A stretch of 5,672 nucleotides of DNA, taken from Acidocella sp. GTDB lineage: Bacteria > Pseudomonadota > Alphaproteobacteria > Acetobacterales > Acetobacteraceae. Under the pieces are notes generated by a model. That model saw nothing but the letters and a program-made list of their open reading frames with translations, was not told where the DNA came from and searched no databases. The stretch covers positions 1 through 5,672 of the forward strand of contig JAQNCU010000208.1 in NCBI GenBank assembly GCA_029077775.1. The letters run 5' to 3'. The position numbers were made by a program, and so were the translations under genes. This document shows positions 4,864 to 5,672 of this stretch, piece by piece (the first letter of the stretch is position 1; every line of letters starts with the position of its first letter).

Positions 4864-5361
4864 TCAAAATTCATGGGAATAATTTTCGGTGGCGGTATAG
4901 CGCTCATTATAGTCGAGCATGATGCTGCCATCCGTCACGTCGAAGGTAAAATCGCCATAGGCACCATCATTATTTTCCCAGCCGCAATGTGTCTGCGCCA
5001 GAAAATCATAGGATAGCGCCTCAACGGCTTCACGAACCGTATGGGTCTGGCGTTCAATGTCCGGACTATCCCAGGCGGGCCGAAAAATCTCGATCCGCTC
5101 ATCGGGCAGTTCAACGATAACGGCGCCTGTCTGGGCTGTGATGTCCTCGATCTGGCCGCTATCGCCATAGCCATCGAAATTCACAATGACGGCGGTGATG
5201 CCATGTTCCGCCAGAATGCCGAACAGCGCTTTCTTGTTGCCCTCGAGCACGGCGCGCGCCCGTTCGCGATACGCGCGTTCTTTTTGTTCCCACGAGGCCA
5301 TAAACGGATCGATCGCAGGAAGCGGTTGTTGGCCAGGCGCTGGATTTTGATTGTCTGACAT
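4864..5361 (-). CDS. DUF6878 family protein, 165 aa
   Basis: The start is the ATG at 5361-5359, with GGAG (5372-5369) seven bases upstream; the longer open frame above it is leader sequence. After a short proline- and glutamine-rich N-terminus (MSDNQNPAPGQQPLPAID) comes a charged stretch (WEQKERAYRERARAVLEGNK). Then follow the hallmarks I recognise for DUF6878: AVIVNFDGYGDSGQIEDI (about residues 66-83) and CGWENNDGAYGDFTFDV near the C-terminus, then LDYNERY. The DGYGDSG and WENNDGAYG blocks are acidic and glycine-rich. The family is common next to ParB-like genes on alphaproteobacterial plasmids and integrative elements, and its role is unknown. There is no signal or membrane segment. The DUF6915 gene starts 10 bases after the stop. 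The upstream leader duplicates that of the 167-aa gene. Confidence 0.88.
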   Translation of the reverse strand: MSDNQNPAPGQQPLPAIDPFMASWEQKERAYRERARAVLEGNKKALFGILAEHGITAVIVNFDGYGDSGQIEDITAQTGAVIVELPDERIEIFRPAWDSPDIERQTHTVREAVEALSYDFLAQTHCGWENNDGAYGDFTFDVTDGSIMLDYNERYTATENYSHEF

Positions 5362-5368
5362 GATCTGT

Positions 5369-5405
5369 CTCCAAAAATGCAAAGCCCGGCACAGGGCCGG
5401 GTTTT
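5369..5405 (-). promoter_or_regulatory. Hairpin leader with Shine-Dalgarno, copy 2 (upstream of DUF6878)
   Basis: CCCGGC (5385-5390) pairs with GCCGGG (5396-5401), and the stem extends to AAAG/TTTT with one G-T pair. On the minus strand the stem is followed by CTTTGCATTTTT and then GGAG, the ribosome binding site. The element is nearly identical to the one at 964-998, including a 15-base perfect match. The stem has T runs on both strands, so it could also act as a terminator in either direction. Confidence 0.6.
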
Positions 5406-5431
5406 GATTAAGGTTGAATGATGGAATAGAT

Positions 5432-5457
5432 CCGAGGCGGCCTCTGGGCCGCCTCGG
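5432..5457 (-). terminator. Hairpin after the ParB-like gene, possible terminator or processing site
   Basis: CCGAGGCGGCC (5432-5442) and GGCCGCCTCGG (5447-5457) form a perfect 11-bp stem with a four-base loop. It lies 11 bases past the ParB-like stop. On the minus strand it is followed by ATCTATTCC, not by a T-run, so it is a weak candidate for intrinsic termination and may instead stabilise the 3' end or allow partial read-through into the DUF6878 gene. Confidence 0.5.
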
Positions 5458-5467
5458 GTTTCTGGGA

Positions 5468-5672
5468 TCACTCCGCCGCGATCTCGTGCGGCAGGGCGTG
5501 TTCGTGGTCTTCGGCGGATGGAAGATCGGCCGTCTCAACCTCCTCGCCGACCACATCCGCACTGTCATTTGCGGCGGTGGTCTGCGTGGCCACCGCCTCA
5601 GTGTCTGCCGGCGTCGCCATGGTCTCGACGCCCTTCGTGCGCAGCGGCTCGGGCAACCAGCCGGAACCCGCC
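5468..5672 (-). CDS. ParB-like partition/nuclease family protein, C-terminus only (gene runs off the right edge)
   Basis: The last 67 codons are visible, ending at TGA 5470-5468. The first residues, AGSGWLPEPLRTKG, match the end of the folded part that I recall for ParB/Srx-type proteins of alphaproteobacterial plasmids and integrative elements. The remaining 50 or so residues are a low-complexity acidic tail (alternating Ala, Thr, Glu and Asp, with ADVVGEEVETADLPSAEDHE), probably disordered. The ParB N-terminal and helix-turn-helix domains would lie outside the window, so the assignment rests on the SGWLPEPLR motif and the DUF6878 neighbour. The frame is open to the edge of the window, so no start can be given. 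Confidence 0.65.
   Translation of the reverse strand, partial: AGSGWLPEPLRTKGVETMATPADTEAVATQTTAANDSADVVGEEVETADLPSAEDHEHALPHEIAAE

Noticed and set aside
4864..5568. A 234-residue version of the DUF6878 gene
   Set aside because: The extension is arginine- and proline-rich, overlaps the ParB-like coding end in another frame and crosses two hairpins. The ATG at 5361 with GGAG is much better.
1..5672. CRISPR array, rRNA, tRNA or toxin-antitoxin genes
   Set aside because: No regularly spaced repeats, no cloverleaf or rRNA-like sequence, and no recognisable toxin or antitoxin pair was seen on either strand.

Overview
The window looks like part of an alphaproteobacterial integrative element or plasmid backbone. 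The evidence is a minus-strand cluster of small genes: the C-terminus of a ParB-like protein, a DUF6878 protein, a DUF6915 protein, a 167-residue conserved hypothetical, and the N-terminus of a Toprim/primase-like protein. I recognise these families from memory of their conserved sequences, and no search was run. The coding sequence is GC-rich, and every host gene has a clear Shine-Dalgarno sequence. The genus cannot be told from the sequence.

This backbone is interrupted by a compact two-gene mobile element in the opposite orientation (about 1309-4768). It encodes two tyrosine recombinases whose frames overlap by ATGA: one of 386 aa (1391-2551) and one of 687 aa (2548-4611). Both keep the complete R-K-H-R-H-Y catalytic set. 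Their sizes and order resemble TnpA and TnpB of the Tn554 family, but the 151 bases after the second gene are too short for a TnpC. The element ends can be read directly. A 6-bp direct repeat CATCGA lies at both edges (1309-1314 and 4763-4768). Just inside are 12-bp inverted ends matching at 10 of 12 positions (1315-1326 and 4751-4762). The element sits inside the DUF6915 gene: the first 30 codons lie at 4853-4764 and the remainder at 1309-1034. Merging the two CATCGA copies restores one in-frame gene of 121 codons.

Layout from left to right: Toprim-like start (148 to 1, minus); a non-coding stretch at 149-453 with a probable minus-strand terminator (371-404) and a long palindrome (240-267); the 167-aa hypothetical (957 to 454); its hairpin leader; the DUF6915 3' fragment (1312 to 1034); the recombinase element; the DUF6915 5' fragment (4853 to 4755); DUF6878 (5361 to 4864); a second copy of the hairpin leader; and the ParB-like C-terminus (5672 to 5468).

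Two kinds of regulation are suggested. A near-identical leader, made of a GC hairpin, a T-rich spacer and GGAG, precedes both the DUF6878 gene and the 167-aa gene. In the element, a consensus TATAAT lies 34 bases before the first recombinase. The insertion separates the ParB/DUF6878 part of the cluster from the downstream genes, so those probably depend on their own promoters while the element is present.
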